Source: Synechococcus sp. CO36386bin_37
GTDB taxonomy: Bacteria; Cyanobacteriota; Cyanobacteriia; PCC-6307; Cyanobiaceae
Direction: 5' to 3'
DNA length: 8,765 nt
NCBI GenBank assembly: GCA_011525445.1
Contig: WTGE01000383.1
Coordinates: forward strand, 11,060-19,824
The notes under the pieces were generated by a model. The model searched no databases, was not told the origin of the DNA, and saw nothing but the letters and a program-made list of their open reading frames with translations. The translations under genes and the position numbers were made by a program. This document shows positions 7,639 through 8,765 of the stretch, in pieces. The first letter of the stretch is position 1, and the number at the start of each line of letters is the position of its first letter.

Positions 7639-7662
7639 GTTGAATAGATTGTTGGTATAAAG

Positions 7663-8765
7663 TTATTGGAGCAGGGCCTTCGCCTTGTTCGTCACGTTTT
7701 CTACGGTGAATCCGAATTTCTCCATGCAGGTGCCACCAGGAGCTGAGGCCCCGAAGCGATTCATGGTGACAGAGTCTCCATCAAGGCCGATGAATCGATG
7801 CCATCCAAAGCTTTCGGCAGCTTCCACAACGATTCGTTTGCGCACAGCATTGGGGAGGACTTCTTCTTTGTAGGCCTCACTTTGTTCATCAAAGAGCTCA
7901 ACGCAAGGCATTGAGACCACGCGTACGTTGTGACCTTCAGTTGAAAGTTGTTTGGCAGCCTGCACGCAAAGGTCGAGTTCGGTACCCGTTCCAATCAGAA
8001 TGAGGTCTGGTGTTCCTGTGCAGTCTTCCAGTACGTAACCTCCCAGGGCGACCTTATCGATTGAGGAGTTGGCCTGGTTGGCCATCCCCTGACGACTCAG
8101 GCAGAGTGCACTGGGCCGTTTGCGATTCTGGATCGCAATCTTGTAAGCGCCACTGGTTTCGTTTCCATCGCCTGGTCGGAACACCAGCATGTTGGGCATG
8201 GCACGAAGCGAAGGAATGGTTTCGATGGGCTGGTGCGTTGGGCCGTCTTCACCAACGCCGATGGAGTCGTGGGTGAGCACATAGATCACGCCCAGCTCGC
8301 TCAGGGCCGACAGGCGCATGGAGCCGCGCATGTAATCGGCAAACACGAGGAAGGTGCCGCCGTAGGGGATCAGTCCACTGTTGTGATAAGCAATTCCGTT
8401 GAGTACAGCCGCCATCGCATGCTCGCGAACACCGAAGTGGAGGTAGCGCTTTTCAGGAGTCTCAGGCTGGTAGGAGCCTGTTTCACCGGCAATATCCGTG
8501 TAATTGGAATGGGTGAGGTCGGCTGATCCACCGATCAATTCTGGCAGGTGGGGCCCCAAGGCGCCCAGGCAGATCTGAGAGTGTTTGCGTGTGGCAAGCC
8601 CCTTGTCGTCTGAGGTGTAGGTCGGTAGATCCTTGTCCCAGCCTTGAGGCAGTTCTCCCCTCAGCATCCGCTCAAATTCAGTGGCTTCGTCGGGGTATTT
8701 CGTGCGATAAACAGCAAGAGCTTGGTTCCATTCAGCCTCTTGCGTGGCGCCGCGTTCCACTGCTT
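7663..8765 (-). CDS. tkt: Transketolase, C-terminal part (gene continues past the window edge)
   Basis: This thiamine-diphosphate enzyme of the Calvin cycle and pentose phosphate pathway moves two-carbon ketol units between sugar phosphates in the cytoplasm. The window holds the last 366 codons plus two bases, a little over half of the usual ~670 aa; the N-terminal cofactor-binding domain lies beyond base 8765. The GTG at 8760 is an internal valine, not a start. Seen: the pyrimidine-binding domain from about LATRKHSQ; IGGSADLTHSN; HFGVREHAM with the Glu that activates the thiamine pyrimidine ring; THDSIGVGEDGPTHQPIE with the conserved Asp and His; FRPGDGNE; and LSRQ, whose Arg contacts substrate phosphate. 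The C-terminal domain then runs to KALLQ and TAA. All key residues are present and the frame is intact. Its higher G+C (39/60 at 8281-8340) contrasts with the genes downstream. As I recall, fabF lies upstream and thiC downstream of it in related genomes. Confidence 0.97.
   Translation of the reverse strand, partial: AVERGATQEAEWNQALAVYRTKYPDEATEFERMLRGELPQGWDKDLPTYTSDDKGLATRKHSQICLGALGPHLPELIGGSADLTHSNYTDIAGETGSYQPETPEKRYLHFGVREHAMAAVLNGIAYHNSGLIPYGGTFLVFADYMRGSMRLSALSELGVIYVLTHDSIGVGEDGPTHQPIETIPSLRAMPNMLVFRPGDGNETSGAYKIAIQNRKRPSALCLSRQGMANQANSSIDKVALGGYVLEDCTGTPDLILIGTGTELDLCVQAAKQLSTEGHNVRVVSMPCVELFDEQSEAYKEEVLPNAVRKRIVVEAAESFGWHRFIGLDGDSVTMNRFGASAPGGTCMEKFGFTVENVTNKAKALLQ

Noticed and set aside
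8010..8526. Overlapping plus-strand ORFs opposite transketolase
   Set aside because: Antisense shadows of a strongly conserved gene with higher GC, where long spurious frames are expected.
1..8765. tRNA, rRNA, CRISPR arrays, transposases or integrases
   Set aside because: None seen on either strand; no tandem repeat array and no mobile-element protein motif.

Overview
The window looks like a marine picocyanobacterium (Synechococcus or a low-light Prochlorococcus of the MIT9303/9313 type). I judge this from the transketolase and UDP-glucuronate decarboxylase sequences, which read like marine Synechococcus proteins as I remember them, and from core-gene-like GC in the transketolase end (39/60 and 32/60 G+C in two lines counted by hand). 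No marker gene settles the species.

Every convincing gene is on the minus strand, so transcription runs from high to low coordinates. Region 1 (8765 to 7663) is the C-terminal half of a core metabolic gene, transketolase. It ends in a strong hairpin terminator at 7612-7638. Region 2 (7514 to 22) is an AT-richer accessory block (for example 23/60 G+C at 4861-4920). In transcription order it holds two tandem paralogous polytopic membrane proteins of about 570 aa (B, 5799-7514; A, 3732-5438), a UDP-glucuronate decarboxylase that makes UDP-xylose (2649-3581), and a 759-aa polytopic membrane protein with a DE motif after its first membrane helix, typical of GT-C glycosyltransferases (22-2301). Gaps of 150 to 360 bp separate the accessory genes, so one tight operon is not assured.

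Taken together this resembles a surface-polysaccharide or envelope-glycan island inserted downstream of a core gene. UXS would supply a cytoplasmic nucleotide sugar. Three multi-spanning proteins with acidic residues in the first extracytoplasmic loop could then transfer lipid-linked sugars outside the membrane. The role of the paralog pair is inferred from topology only.

The most interesting signals are: the paralog family, with an almost invariant first loop and two invariant cysteines on the predicted outer face; a sharp GC and third-codon-position mosaic inside the UXS gene, suggesting recombination with another copy; the composition break just after the transketolase terminator; and a 13-codon ORF whose stop overlaps the UXS GTG start.
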